NCBI GenBank assembly: GCA_021810725.1
Contig: JAJZIE010000040.1
Coordinates: forward strand, 1-14,011
Source: Bacillota bacterium
GTDB taxonomy: Bacteria; Bacillota; Sulfobacillia; JAJZYS01; JAJYTV01
Length of the DNA: 14,011 bases
Direction: 5' to 3'
Part shown: piece by piece, positions 1-6,424 of the stretch
How positions within the stretch are numbered: position 1 is the stretch's first letter
Layout: each line of letters opens with the position of its first letter
Position numbers and translations under genes: made by a program
The notes under the pieces: generated by a model
What the model saw: only the letters and a program-made list of their open reading frames with translations
What the model was told of the DNA's origin: nothing
The model's database searches: none

Positions 1-237
1 GCAGGCCGCGGTCAGCTTCTCTCGCCGAGCCCGGTCATCCTGTACGAAGAACGCCCTGCCTTGTGTCGTCGGTGCGGCAAGCCGCTCGAAAGCGCGACTT
101 TCCTGCGAACGGTCGAGGCCAAACTCCTGGCCCACGGACTCTCACGGGAGGCTACTGCGTACCTCCATTATTGCGCCGACTGCAAAGACGAGATGTCTTT
201 CCCCGGAGTTCATGGCCAAGCTACCTCCCAGCAGTAG
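1..237 (+). CDS. C-terminal fragment of a cysteine-rich, probably iron-sulfur or zinc-binding protein
   Basis: The reading frame is open from the first base of the window to TAG at 235-237, so only the last 78 residues are visible and the start lies upstream. Two pairs of cysteines are seen: CRRCGKPL near residues 22-29 and HYCADCK near residues 60-66, separated by a helical-looking stretch rich in Leu, Ala and Glu. This CxxC...CxxC tail resembles the C-terminal metal-binding module of some ferredoxin-like electron-transfer subunits associated with hydrogenases and molybdenum oxidoreductases. That family match is from memory and no [4Fe-4S] ferredoxin motif itself lies in the window. The overlapping frame of the next gene's upstream extension has no coding character here, which supports this frame as the real one. 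The exact function is not established. Confidence 0.6.
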   Translation, partial: AGRGQLLSPSPVILYEERPALCRRCGKPLESATFLRTVEAKLLAHGLSREATAYLHYCADCKDEMSFPGVHGQATSQQ

Positions 238-377
238 CGCCCAGCTCTCTGAGCGCGTGTGCCGGCGGCATACGTCTTGAGCCGATGGTGACGCGATGGC
301 TCAGCGTTCTGAGGCGTCTGAGATGGGCGAAACTCCAGCTTCGATCCGAGATCATGCTGAAGTGGGTGCGGTATAGA

Positions 378-977
378 ATGGGGGAGAAAGTCCGCGTCGG
401 AATCTTCGGCGGAGACAAGCGCCAGCGTGGGCAGATCCGAGCGACGCTTGCGAAAATTGTCGACATAGAGGTGGCGGCGAACAGAAAGAAGTGTTCCTCT
501 TCGAGCTGTGATATAGCGATAGTCGTGGCGAACGGCAACGAGCGTGTACCCCAGTGCTGTCCTGCCATCGTCGTTATGCCCAGTGCGAGGAAGGCGTGTT
601 GGCAGGCGTCACTGGGCGCGCCAGCAGCGGCGTTCGTACGTCTGAGGTCCTTGGAGCACACGCTCTCCTCTGCGGTTTGGGCGGCCCGCAACGGTGCCCT
701 GATGTTTGATGGCCATATGGCGCGGGTCGCGGTGGATCGCCTGCGCGAACAAGTTGACGAACAGCCAAGCGCATACGAGATCAGTGATGTGGAGGCCGAG
801 ATCCTGCGGAGGATTGCTCGGGGAGAGACCAACGCGGAGATCGGCAGGGCCCTCGCGGTCAATCGGCAGAAGCTCGGAAGGATGGCCACCGCCCTGTTCT
901 GGAAGATCGGCGTTCGCAACCGCACAGCTGCGGCGGCATGGTGGGCACAGCAGAGTGTGCTGAATGAGACGGAATAG
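378..977 (+). CDS. LuxR/NarL-type transcriptional regulator with degenerate receiver domain
   Basis: A predicted 199-aa DNA-binding regulator. Residues about 5-120 follow the layout of a NarL/FixJ receiver domain: a first strand VRVGIF, a strand DIAIVV, a strand AIVVMPSA, and a final helix before the linker. The position that normally carries the phosphorylated Asp appears to be Val (about residue 50), and the conserved Lys of the fifth strand is replaced by Arg (AFVRL), so phosphorylation is unlikely. Residues about 135-193 form a LuxR-type helix-turn-helix (ISDVEAEILRRIARGETNAE followed by IGRALAVN and a recognition helix). ATG 378 is chosen because it opens the receiver-like fold directly. 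The frame is open further upstream (ATG 285), but that extension looks non-coding and no good ribosome site is seen for either start. The target is unknown. It could control the gene cut off at the left edge or the arsenic island. Confidence 0.65.
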   Translation: MGEKVRVGIFGGDKRQRGQIRATLAKIVDIEVAANRKKCSSSSCDIAIVVANGNERVPQCCPAIVVMPSARKACWQASLGAPAAAFVRLRSLEHTLSSAVWAARNGALMFDGHMARVAVDRLREQVDEQPSAYEISDVEAEILRRIARGETNAEIGRALAVNRQKLGRMATALFWKIGVRNRTAAAAWWAQQSVLNETE

Positions 978-1011
978 CCGTCAGATGTCTGCAACACCCC
1001 TGGATTATGCA

Positions 1012-1029
1012 TGCCGGCTGAAACCGGCA
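1012..1029 (+). terminator. Possible weak terminator hairpin after the LuxR-type gene
   Basis: Arms TGCCGG (1012-1017) and CCGGCA (1024-1029) pair perfectly around a six-base loop, 35 bases after the regulator stop codon. No T-run follows, so intrinsic termination is doubtful. Position is the main argument. Confidence 0.25.
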
Positions 1030-1149
1030 CCGGCCTTGCGAGTATGGGCTCCGAAAAGTCCAAAGTGGAAGTCGCCGCTGCGGTCCGCCTGACTTTCGTG
1101 CCCCAGTCGGAACATACAGGGCTGTCCGGGCCATGGGCCCTGTGGGCGC

Positions 1150-1173
1150 ATGGTCCGACTAAGTTAGGACCAT
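1150..1173. repeat. Perfect 7-bp inverted repeat upstream of the ars promoter
   Basis: ATGGTCC (1150-1156) and GGACCAT (1167-1173) are exact inverted copies around a 10-base spacer. The element lies directly upstream of, and partly overlaps, the proposed -35 hexamer for the arsR gene at 1251. It could be a regulator site or an RNA hairpin ending transcription from the left. The sequence does not decide between these. Confidence 0.4.
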
Positions 1174-1199
1174 TGGTACATGCACATAGATACATATCT
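1164..1199 (+). promoter_or_regulatory. Candidate promoter and ArsR operator for Arm A
   Basis: TTAGGA (1164-1169) and TAGATA (1187-1192) are spaced by 17 bases and could serve as -35 and -10. The -10 overlaps a short palindrome, AGATA-CA-TATCT (1188-1199). AT-rich dyads overlapping the -10 are the usual arrangement of ArsR/SmtB operators, so binding there by the ArsR encoded at 1251 would block polymerase. The region is clearly more AT-rich than its surroundings. This is inferred from spacing and symmetry only. Confidence 0.4.
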
Positions 1200-1250
1200 C
1201 GATTAGTCTTGTGTTGTGCGTTGGAGTTGCAAGATGGAAGGATGAAGGGG

Positions 1251-1643
1251 ATGGACTCGTTCCGCGACTGGGCCGAGTTCTACAAGGCACTTGGCGACCC
1301 GACGCGCCTGCATCTGCTCGCGGTCATCGCGCGCGGCCCGTATTGCGTTTGCGAACTGGTGCTGGCCCTGGGAGTCTCCCAGCCAACCGTTTCGCATCAC
1401 CTGCGCCGTCTGCGCGAAGCGGGCATCGTGGAGGAGGAGCGCTCCGGCCAGTGGGTCTATTACCGCCTCGTACCGGAACGCGTTCCGTTCTGGCGGGAAC
1501 TCGTCCAGGCGCTGCCGGACGTTCACGGCGAGGTGGAGGCACTGGCCGCCGACACCACGTTGGCGTGCCACGTCGGGCGTGACACAGGGCGGCACGTGGC
1601 ACCAGCCGTGACCGAATCCCCGGACGGCATTCTGCTGCGGTAG
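1251..1643 (+). CDS. arsR: ArsR-family arsenite-responsive repressor
   Basis: A 130-aa ArsR/SmtB winged-helix repressor, expected to bind DNA until arsenite or antimonite releases it. The N-terminus has the family signature FYKALGDPTRLHLL (residues 10-23). The recognition helix is GVSQPTVSHHLRRLREAGIV (41-60), followed by a wing with GQWVYYRL. Residues Cys32 and Cys34 (YCVCEL) match the CxC half of the E. coli ArsR metal site. The third cysteine of that site is absent, but Cys106 lies in the C-terminal tail. The start ATG 1251 is preferred because GGAAGG (1236-1241) sits nine bases upstream. ATG 1242 is almost on top of the ribosome site, and the longer open frame upstream runs through the promoter. 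It is the first gene of Arm A, 31 bases before the FmdE gene, and is probably autoregulated. Confidence 0.93.
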   Translation: MDSFRDWAEFYKALGDPTRLHLLAVIARGPYCVCELVLALGVSQPTVSHHLRRLREAGIVEEERSGQWVYYRLVPERVPFWRELVQALPDVHGEVEALAADTTLACHVGRDTGRHVAPAVTESPDGILLR

Positions 1644-1674
1644 ATGGCTTGCACCGTAAGGAGAGGCGAGGACG

Positions 1675-2322
1675 ATGGAACCGATCATCGGACCGGAGGA
1701 ACTGAAGCAGGCACAGGCATTCCACGGTAACGTCTGTCTCGGTCTGCCGCTGGGCCTGCGCGTCGGTGGCGAGGCCCTGCGGGCGCTCGGAGTGGCAAGG
1801 TCCGCGGACAAGGAACTGACGGCGATCGCGGAGGTTGCACCGGAGCAGTTCTCGCATTGCTTCTTGGACGGAGTGCAGTGGATCACCGGCTGCACAATCG
1901 GCAATGGCAACCTTCAACTCGCGCCCCTGGGCAAGTTCGCCCTTACGCTGGTGCAGATGGAGTCCCGCCGGGCGGTGCGCGTCGCGTTCCGTGCCGAGTT
2001 CCTTGAGGAGTTCCTCCGCTGGCCGCCGGTGGCAGCGAAGGCGGAGGGGCACCGGGACTACCGACCGGAACCTGAAGAAGTGCCGCAGCAGATCGAGGAT
2101 ATCCTGCGACGCCCGATGCACGAGATCGTGAGCATCCGAGAGATCGGAGACTACAGCGTAGCCCTGCCGAAGATGGACTGGACGCATCGCGTCTGTGCGG
2201 ACTGCGGGGAACTCGTGATCGGCGGCTACACACGTGAACTCGGCGGCGACGCCCTCTGCCCGGCCTGCCTGGCCAGGCGCGCGCACGCCGGTACCACGGA
2301 GTCTGGGGTGGTTAGGCCATGA
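1675..2322 (+). CDS. FmdE-family protein with C-terminal zinc ribbon
   Basis: A 215-aa protein of the FmdE family (named for subunit E of formylmethanofuran dehydrogenase; most bacterial members have no known function and are thought to bind metal). The N-terminal domain has AFHGNVCLGL (residues 15-24), where the family norm is FHGHxCPG, so the second His is Asn here. It also has DGVQWITGCTIGNGNL (65-80) and a following GK, with Cys62 and Cys73. The C-terminus carries a zinc ribbon, CADC (174-177) and CPAC (195-198). No other formylmethanofuran dehydrogenase or methanofuran gene is nearby, so a C1 role is unlikely. A ribosome site AAGGAG precedes the ATG, and the stop overlaps the next ATG (ATGA), indicating translational coupling. 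Its place between arsR and acr3 suggests a metal- or metalloid-linked accessory role, which is inference. Confidence 0.85.
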   Translation: MEPIIGPEELKQAQAFHGNVCLGLPLGLRVGGEALRALGVARSADKELTAIAEVAPEQFSHCFLDGVQWITGCTIGNGNLQLAPLGKFALTLVQMESRRAVRVAFRAEFLEEFLRWPPVAAKAEGHRDYRPEPEEVPQQIEDILRRPMHEIVSIREIGDYSVALPKMDWTHRVCADCGELVIGGYTRELGGDALCPACLARRAHAGTTESGVVRP

Positions 2323-3220
2323 CCCCGGGAGGGGTGGTCGGCGTCAGCGGAGGTGTCGTCGGCATCTCCTTCGTGTTCTCGATGCTGGGTCAGGGCGGCG
2401 GCATGGTCTACATGCCGCTCTTCCACTGGGTCGGGCTCAGCATCAAGGCGCTCGCGATCCCGCTCGGGATCATCCTGAGCGCGACAGCCAAGGTCTTCTC
2501 CTTGCCGCAGTACCAGCGCCAGCATCTGATCGACTGGCGCGCGGCCTGGCCCATGATGCTGGCTGTTCTGGCGGGCGCGCTCCTGGGGGCGCGCCTGACA
2601 GGCATCGTTCCCGCCGAGGCACTGATCTGGTCGTTTGCGCTGGTGCTGCTGGTGGCCGCCGTCAGGACGCTCTGGGTCGTTCGCCAGCCTGAGCCGAACA
2701 CCGAGTTGCCCTGGGTGCGGCGCGCGCTGCTCGGCGCCCTTGTGGCCGGTGTCGCCGGTTTCGTCGGCGGTCTCGTGGGTATCGCCGGCGGCTTCATTAT
2801 CAGCCCTGTGCTGATCTGGATGGGCTTCGGGTCGAAGAAGAGCGCGGCCCCACCACCGCAGCCGTGGCCACGGTGTCGAGTCTGGCAGGCTTCTCCGGGC
2901 ATCTGGGATAGATGGCGATTCCCGCACCGCTGCTCATCGCTACGCTTGTGGCGGCGAGCGTCGGCAGTGTCGCCGGGTCTTGGTTCATGGCCCACCGCGC
3001 CAAGCCCACCTGGGGACAGCTCATCGGCGAGACCTGGAATATCGGCATGCCGCTCGCAGGAATCGGCCTCGTGCTGGGTGCAAGCCTGACGGCCTGGTTC
3101 ACGCGATCTGCGAGAGAACCGCAGACGGCTTACGGTGGAGCGGCGGCAGTCGCGGCGAGCGAGGCTGCGACCGATGAATCCGAGCCCCACGACCGGATTC
3201 CGTTAGCGCACTTAGAATGA
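2319..3220 (+). pseudogene. TauE/SafE (TSUP) membrane permease, broken by a frameshift and an in-frame stop
   Basis: The gene starts at ATG 2319, overlapping the FmdE stop. It encodes a typical TSUP permease up to about 2849: a glycine-rich first half (GISFVFSMLGQGGGMVYMPL) and the start of the second repeat (FVGGLVGIAGGFIISPVLIW, then GFGSKKSAA). At the C-rich run 2847-2852 the reading frame is lost. Continuing the protein needs a -1/+2 shift, after which TTAAVATVSSLAGFSGHLG follows (from 2852). That frame then meets TAG at 2909-2911, and beyond it resumes as MAIPAPLLIATLVAASVGSV, a clear TSUP C-terminal segment, to the stop at 3218-3220. Two independent lesions argue for a decayed gene rather than one read error. 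TSUP proteins move sulfite, sulfonates or other anions. Partial products of about 177 correct residues or a re-initiated 102-aa tail (ATG 2912) are possible. Confidence 0.85.
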
Positions 3221-3235
3221 GGAGGGTGTGACAGC

Positions 3236-4243
3236 ATGGCCCGTACGATCGGCCCGTCTCGTCAGGATCAGGCGACGCCTTTTCTGCTCGTCGGCGCGAT
3301 GCTAGTGGGACTCGGCGTCAACTGGCTTGCCCCCGGCGCTCTGGGCTTCTTGCGCCCCGTCGTCGACGTCGGCATCTTCCTCGTGATTACCGCGGTGATG
3401 TTGGGCGTACGGACCCCAGACATGCGGCGCGCGTTCCGCTCGAAGGGCAAGCCGACGGCCATCGTGCTGGTCACCAACTTTGTGGTGATTCCAGCCTTGG
3501 CCTGGCTGATCGGCTGGGTGTTCCTCCGACACAGTCCAGAGCTGTGGAGCGGGATCATCCTCTATGCGCTGACTCCGTGCGTGGGCTGGTATCTCATCTT
3601 CATCGACGCCGCTGAAGGCGACGTCGCATGGGGTGCCGCGCTCCTGCCGTGGAACCTCGGGCTGCAGATCCTGCTCATGCCTGTGTACATGTGGCTTCTG
3701 GTCGGTCACGTGCTGTTCCTTGACGCGGGGACGCTGCTCTGGAGCGTCGGCCTGTTCTTCGTGGCGCCGTTCCTGCTGGGATGGGGTCTGCAGTGGCTGA
3801 TCCTGCGCCGGTGGGGCGAGGCGACATTCCTGGGGCCTGTGAAGAGGGCGCTCGGGCCGATCAAGCTTTGGGCCCTCGTGGCGATCATCCTTGCCCTGTT
3901 CGCGAGCCAGCCGACGCTTAAGCTCCACAGTCTGGTTCTTCTGGTCGCGGTAATCGGGACCATCTTCGTCTTCTTTGCCATTGTGTTCCTCTTGGCCCTC
4001 CTCAACGGCGCCTGGGCGCACCTCAGCTACGAGGACAACGTGACGCTGACGTTCACGACCACCGCCCGCAACTCCGAAGTCGTGATCGGAGTGGCGATGG
4101 CGGCATTCCCTGGCCATCCGCTGGTCTACATGGCGATCCTGATCGGACCCTTGGTCGAACTGCCGGTACTGTTGCTCCTGGCCCGTGGGCTCCGCCGATT
4201 GCGGCCGGTGCTGTGGGCCGAAAAGGTGTCAGTCGTGGGATGA
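3236..4243 (+). CDS. acr3: Acr3-type arsenite efflux permease (arsenic resistance protein)
   Basis: A 335-aa integral membrane protein with about ten hydrophobic segments, the usual size of the Acr3/bile-acid:Na+ symporter superfamily. It would export arsenite from the cytoplasm using the membrane potential. The family's essential membrane cysteine is seen in ALTPCVGWYLIF (Cys115) followed by a GD pair. The late conserved region TTARNSEVVIGVAMAAF and the functional glutamate in GPLVELPVLL (about Glu307) are also present, matching the Cys and Glu shown to be needed in characterised Acr3 proteins. A strong ribosome site GAGGAGGG precedes ATG 3236. It is the last gene of Arm A, starting 15 bases after the broken TSUP gene. 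The sequence diverges from classic Acr3 around the Cys motif, so antimonite or thioarsenic substrates cannot be excluded. Confidence 0.88.
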   Translation: MARTIGPSRQDQATPFLLVGAMLVGLGVNWLAPGALGFLRPVVDVGIFLVITAVMLGVRTPDMRRAFRSKGKPTAIVLVTNFVVIPALAWLIGWVFLRHSPELWSGIILYALTPCVGWYLIFIDAAEGDVAWGAALLPWNLGLQILLMPVYMWLLVGHVLFLDAGTLLWSVGLFFVAPFLLGWGLQWLILRRWGEATFLGPVKRALGPIKLWALVAIILALFASQPTLKLHSLVLLVAVIGTIFVFFAIVFLLALLNGAWAHLSYEDNVTLTFTTTARNSEVVIGVAMAAFPGHPLVYMAILIGPLVELPVLLLLARGLRRLRPVLWAEKVSVVG

Positions 4244-4257
4244 GCGTGGTGGCAGCG

Positions 4258-4277
4258 GCATCAGAACGCATCAGAAC
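4258..4277. repeat. Short tandem repeat in the convergent intergenic region
   Basis: GCATCAGAAC occurs twice in tandem just after the acr3 stop. The region between the convergent Arm A and Arm B genes (4244-4415) otherwise holds only a short CGCTC/GAGCG dyad and no T-tract terminator. Confidence 0.6.
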
Positions 4278-4415
4278 CGGGGCCGTGATGGACGCCGCAT
4301 TCAGCGGTGTGGGCGATTGGGCTTCAGAACCGTACTGCGGCAGCTACGTCGTGGGGGCGCCACAGCGCTCGTGAGCGACTGCCTTAGTCTCTCGCCGTGG
4401 GGCGCGTTCGACGGA

Positions 4416-4835
4416 TCAACGCAATGTTGCAGCGAGATCTCTGACCTGTATCTCGATTTCGTCCCGCACCCGACGAAAAACATCGAGTTTCTGCTCGTCG
4501 GTGCCTTGCGCCTTCGCAGGATCCGAGAGGGGCCACTGGAGACGCAGGACGCCGGGAGGGGTCAGCGGACAACGTTCCTCCGCATCGCCGCAAAGCGTCA
4601 CAGCGATGCGCGCAGCCCACAGCCTGTCGATATCTATCTGCTTGCTGGACTGCCCGGAGATGTCCATGCCAACTTCCGCCATCGCCTGGACGGCATATGG
4701 ATTGAGAGAGGAAGGTTCGAGGCCGCCGCTCAGGACCTCGAACCGATCGCTGAGCATTTGTCGAGCGAATCCCTCCGCCATCTGGCTGCGGGCGGAGTTA
4801 CCGGTGCAGATGAAGTAGATCAAGGGAAGTCCCAC
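4416..4835 (-). CDS. arsC: Thioredoxin-coupled arsenate reductase ArsC (low-molecular-weight phosphatase fold)
   Basis: A 139-aa cytoplasmic enzyme that reduces arsenate to arsenite. The anion-binding loop CTGNSARSQMAEGF begins at Cys10. The other two cysteines of the relay are Cys82 (VTLCGD) and Cys89 (EERCP), exactly the numbering of S. aureus pI258 ArsC, in which Cys10 attacks arsenate and Cys82-Cys89 forms the disulfide reduced by thioredoxin. The DP loop (PLSDPAKAQG, near residue 105) holds the general acid. The start is GTG at 4835, with AGGGGG about nine bases upstream on the minus strand. It is the last gene of Arm B, 116 bases after the MFS gene, with a strong hairpin in the gap. The product would feed arsenite to ArsB and Acr3. 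Confidence 0.95.
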   Translation of the reverse strand: MGLPLIYFICTGNSARSQMAEGFARQMLSDRFEVLSGGLEPSSLNPYAVQAMAEVGMDISGQSSKQIDIDRLWAARIAVTLCGDAEERCPLTPPGVLRLQWPLSDPAKAQGTDEQKLDVFRRVRDEIEIQVRDLAATLR

Positions 4836-4887
4836 GGGTCACAGCCCCCTGTTCCGCCTGATGTCGGGAAAGAGTCACCGTGCTGCG

Positions 4888-4920
4888 TTGCGCCAGGACG
4901 CTGCATGCGCCCTGGCGCAA
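4888..4920 (-). promoter_or_regulatory. Strong intercistronic RNA hairpin between the MFS and arsC genes
   Basis: Arms 4888-4901 and 4907-4920 pair over 14 positions around a five-base loop. In minus-strand RNA the only non-Watson-Crick pair is one G-U, and the outer ten pairs (TTGCGCCAGG with CCTGGCGCAA) are perfect. No U-run follows, so it is more likely an attenuating, processing or mRNA-stabilising structure than a full terminator. It would separate arsC expression from the upstream genes. Confidence 0.6.
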
Positions 4921-4951
4921 TGCCATCGGGTACCATGCGACTGTTGCGGTA

Positions 4952-6424
4952 CTACCTGGTCATCGGCACCGGTTGCGGAATCGGTGCCTCCAAGAGGTGC
5001 TCCTGTGAGGCTTCCCGCAGCGTCTTGCCCCTGGGTTCGGGCAAAGCGACCAAGGTCAGTACAAGGCCCAGCAGGGAGATCCCGGACAGCAGTCCCATCG
5101 TGCCGGCGAGATGCAGCTGCACGAGCAGCACAGGGAAGAGGAACGCCGCCACGGCCGCCCCGAACTTGCCGGCCGACGCGGAGATGCCGAAGCCCCAACC
5201 GCGGACCGTGACTGGGAACACCTCGGAGGGGAAGACGAAGGTTGTGCTGTTCGGACCGAACTCGATGAAGAAGTAGCTCACGGCGTACACGAGCAGGAAG
5301 TCGATCGGCAGCGTGGTGATACCGGGCGCCAACCAGAGGACGGCATAGGCCAGGGCCATCACGCCGAAGCCCAGCACCTGGATGAAGCGGCGGCCAAGTC
5401 TGTCGATCGTGAGAGCAGAGACCCAATAGCCCGGCACTGCGGCCACCAGGAAGATCACCATCGAGGTGAGGGTGTTCGACAGCAGGGTGCCGCTCGGCTG
5501 CAGGGCCTTCATCACCAGTCCCGAGGACACGCTGTTGCCGTAGAACGCCATGTCGAGGAACATCCAGGAGAACGCGGTTCCAATGAGGGTGACGAGATAG
5601 CGCCTATTTGCAAAGAGCACCTTCCAGGAGTCGAGCAGTTTGGCGACCTGCCCGCGCTCAGGCACCTTGGCGTCGGTCAGACGTTCCACAAGCTGCGCGG
5701 CACCCGCAACATCGCCGCGGGCTCCCAGCGTGAAATGGGGCGTCTCGGCGATCTGGCGGCGCAGGTAGATCACGACCGAGGCGGGGATGGCGCCAAACCC
5801 CAGCATCAGTCGCCAGGCGATCGTGTCCGGCACGCCGTTCGCCAGGAGGAGCGCCGCGACCACCGGGCCGACCAGCAGGCCGAAGCCCTGCATGGCGAAC
5901 ACCGCATTGACCAGGAAGCCGCGGCGCTTACGGTTCGAGTATTCGCTCATGATCACGCCGCTCATGGGGTAGTCGCCTCCGACTCCCAGGCCGACGATGA
6001 AGCGGAAAATCAGCAGCATCCAGATGTTCGTGGAGAAGGCGGACAGGAGTGCGCCGGCCGTGAGGAGCACCGCCTCGATGCCGTAGATGGCCTTGCGGCC
6101 AAGCCGGTCCATCAGCCGTCCAAAGACCAGGGCGCCCAGGACAGCGGCGAAGAGAGCCGTGCTGTTGAGCAGCATCAGATCCAGCGTGCTCAAATGCCAT
6201 AGGGGCACCAGAAGGGTGGTGACTATCCCGATGATGAAGAGGTCGTATGCGTCCGTGAAGAAGCCCATTCCGGCGGTGAGCCACGTCCTGAAGTGGAAGC
6301 GCTGGAGCCCGGCATCTTCGAGGGGCTGGAGCACGCGATCCCGGAGATCGGCCGACGTACCCTGTCCATCCATGCGACTTGGTCCCTCCATTTCAACGTC
6401 CATGGTCAGTGGGGTTGTTGTCAC
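4952..6424 (-). CDS. MFS transporter of the phosphate:H+ symporter (PHS/Pho84) type
   Basis: A 490-aa twelve-helix major facilitator protein. It carries motif A between helices 2 and 3 (RLMDRLGRK), its second-half counterpart (DRLGRR), and several signatures of the PHS family: GMGFFTDAYDLFIIG, GLGVGGDYPMSGVIMSEYSN, NAVFAMQGFG and a late FGPNSTTFVFPSEVFP. Family members import inorganic phosphate with protons. Arsenate is a phosphate mimic, so here it could take up phosphate under arsenate stress or carry an arsenate-like substrate; the direction is not evident from sequence. GTG 6424 overlaps the stop of the upstream ArsR-ArsC gene (GTGA), suggesting coupling. ATG 6373, with GGAGGG ten bases before it, is an equally good start and would give 473 residues. 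It lies between the two arsenate reductases of Arm B. Confidence 0.88.
   Translation of the reverse strand: MTTTPLTMDVEMEGPSRMDGQGTSADLRDRVLQPLEDAGLQRFHFRTWLTAGMGFFTDAYDLFIIGIVTTLLVPLWHLSTLDLMLLNSTALFAAVLGALVFGRLMDRLGRKAIYGIEAVLLTAGALLSAFSTNIWMLLIFRFIVGLGVGGDYPMSGVIMSEYSNRKRRGFLVNAVFAMQGFGLLVGPVVAALLLANGVPDTIAWRLMLGFGAIPASVVIYLRRQIAETPHFTLGARGDVAGAAQLVERLTDAKVPERGQVAKLLDSWKVLFANRRYLVTLIGTAFSWMFLDMAFYGNSVSSGLVMKALQPSGTLLSNTLTSMVIFLVAAVPGYWVSALTIDRLGRRFIQVLGFGVMALAYAVLWLAPGITTLPIDFLLVYAVSYFFIEFGPNSTTFVFPSEVFPVTVRGWGFGISASAGKFGAAVAAFLFPVLLVQLHLAGTMGLLSGISLLGLVLTLVALPEPRGKTLREASQEHLLEAPIPQPVPMTR

Noticed and set aside
63..377. N-terminal extension of the LuxR-type regulator
   Set aside because: It overlaps the convincing Cys-rich fragment in another frame, has Arg/Pro-rich composition and no ribosome site.
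1011..1250. Extended start for the first ArsR
   Set aside because: It would place the promoter, operator dyad and hairpins inside the gene. The family alignment begins at about 1251.
2847..2911. Programmed frameshifting in the TSUP gene
   Set aside because: A C-rich slippery run is present, but the shifted frame meets TAG 19 codons later, so a shift alone would not restore the protein.
4244..4415. Bidirectional terminator between acr3 and arsC
   Set aside because: Only a short CGCTC/GAGCG dyad with a tiny loop and no T-tract on either strand was seen.
4185..5276. Plus-strand open frame across the arsC and MFS genes
   Set aside because: It is antisense to two clear proteins and has no recognisable domain. 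High GC makes such shadows common.
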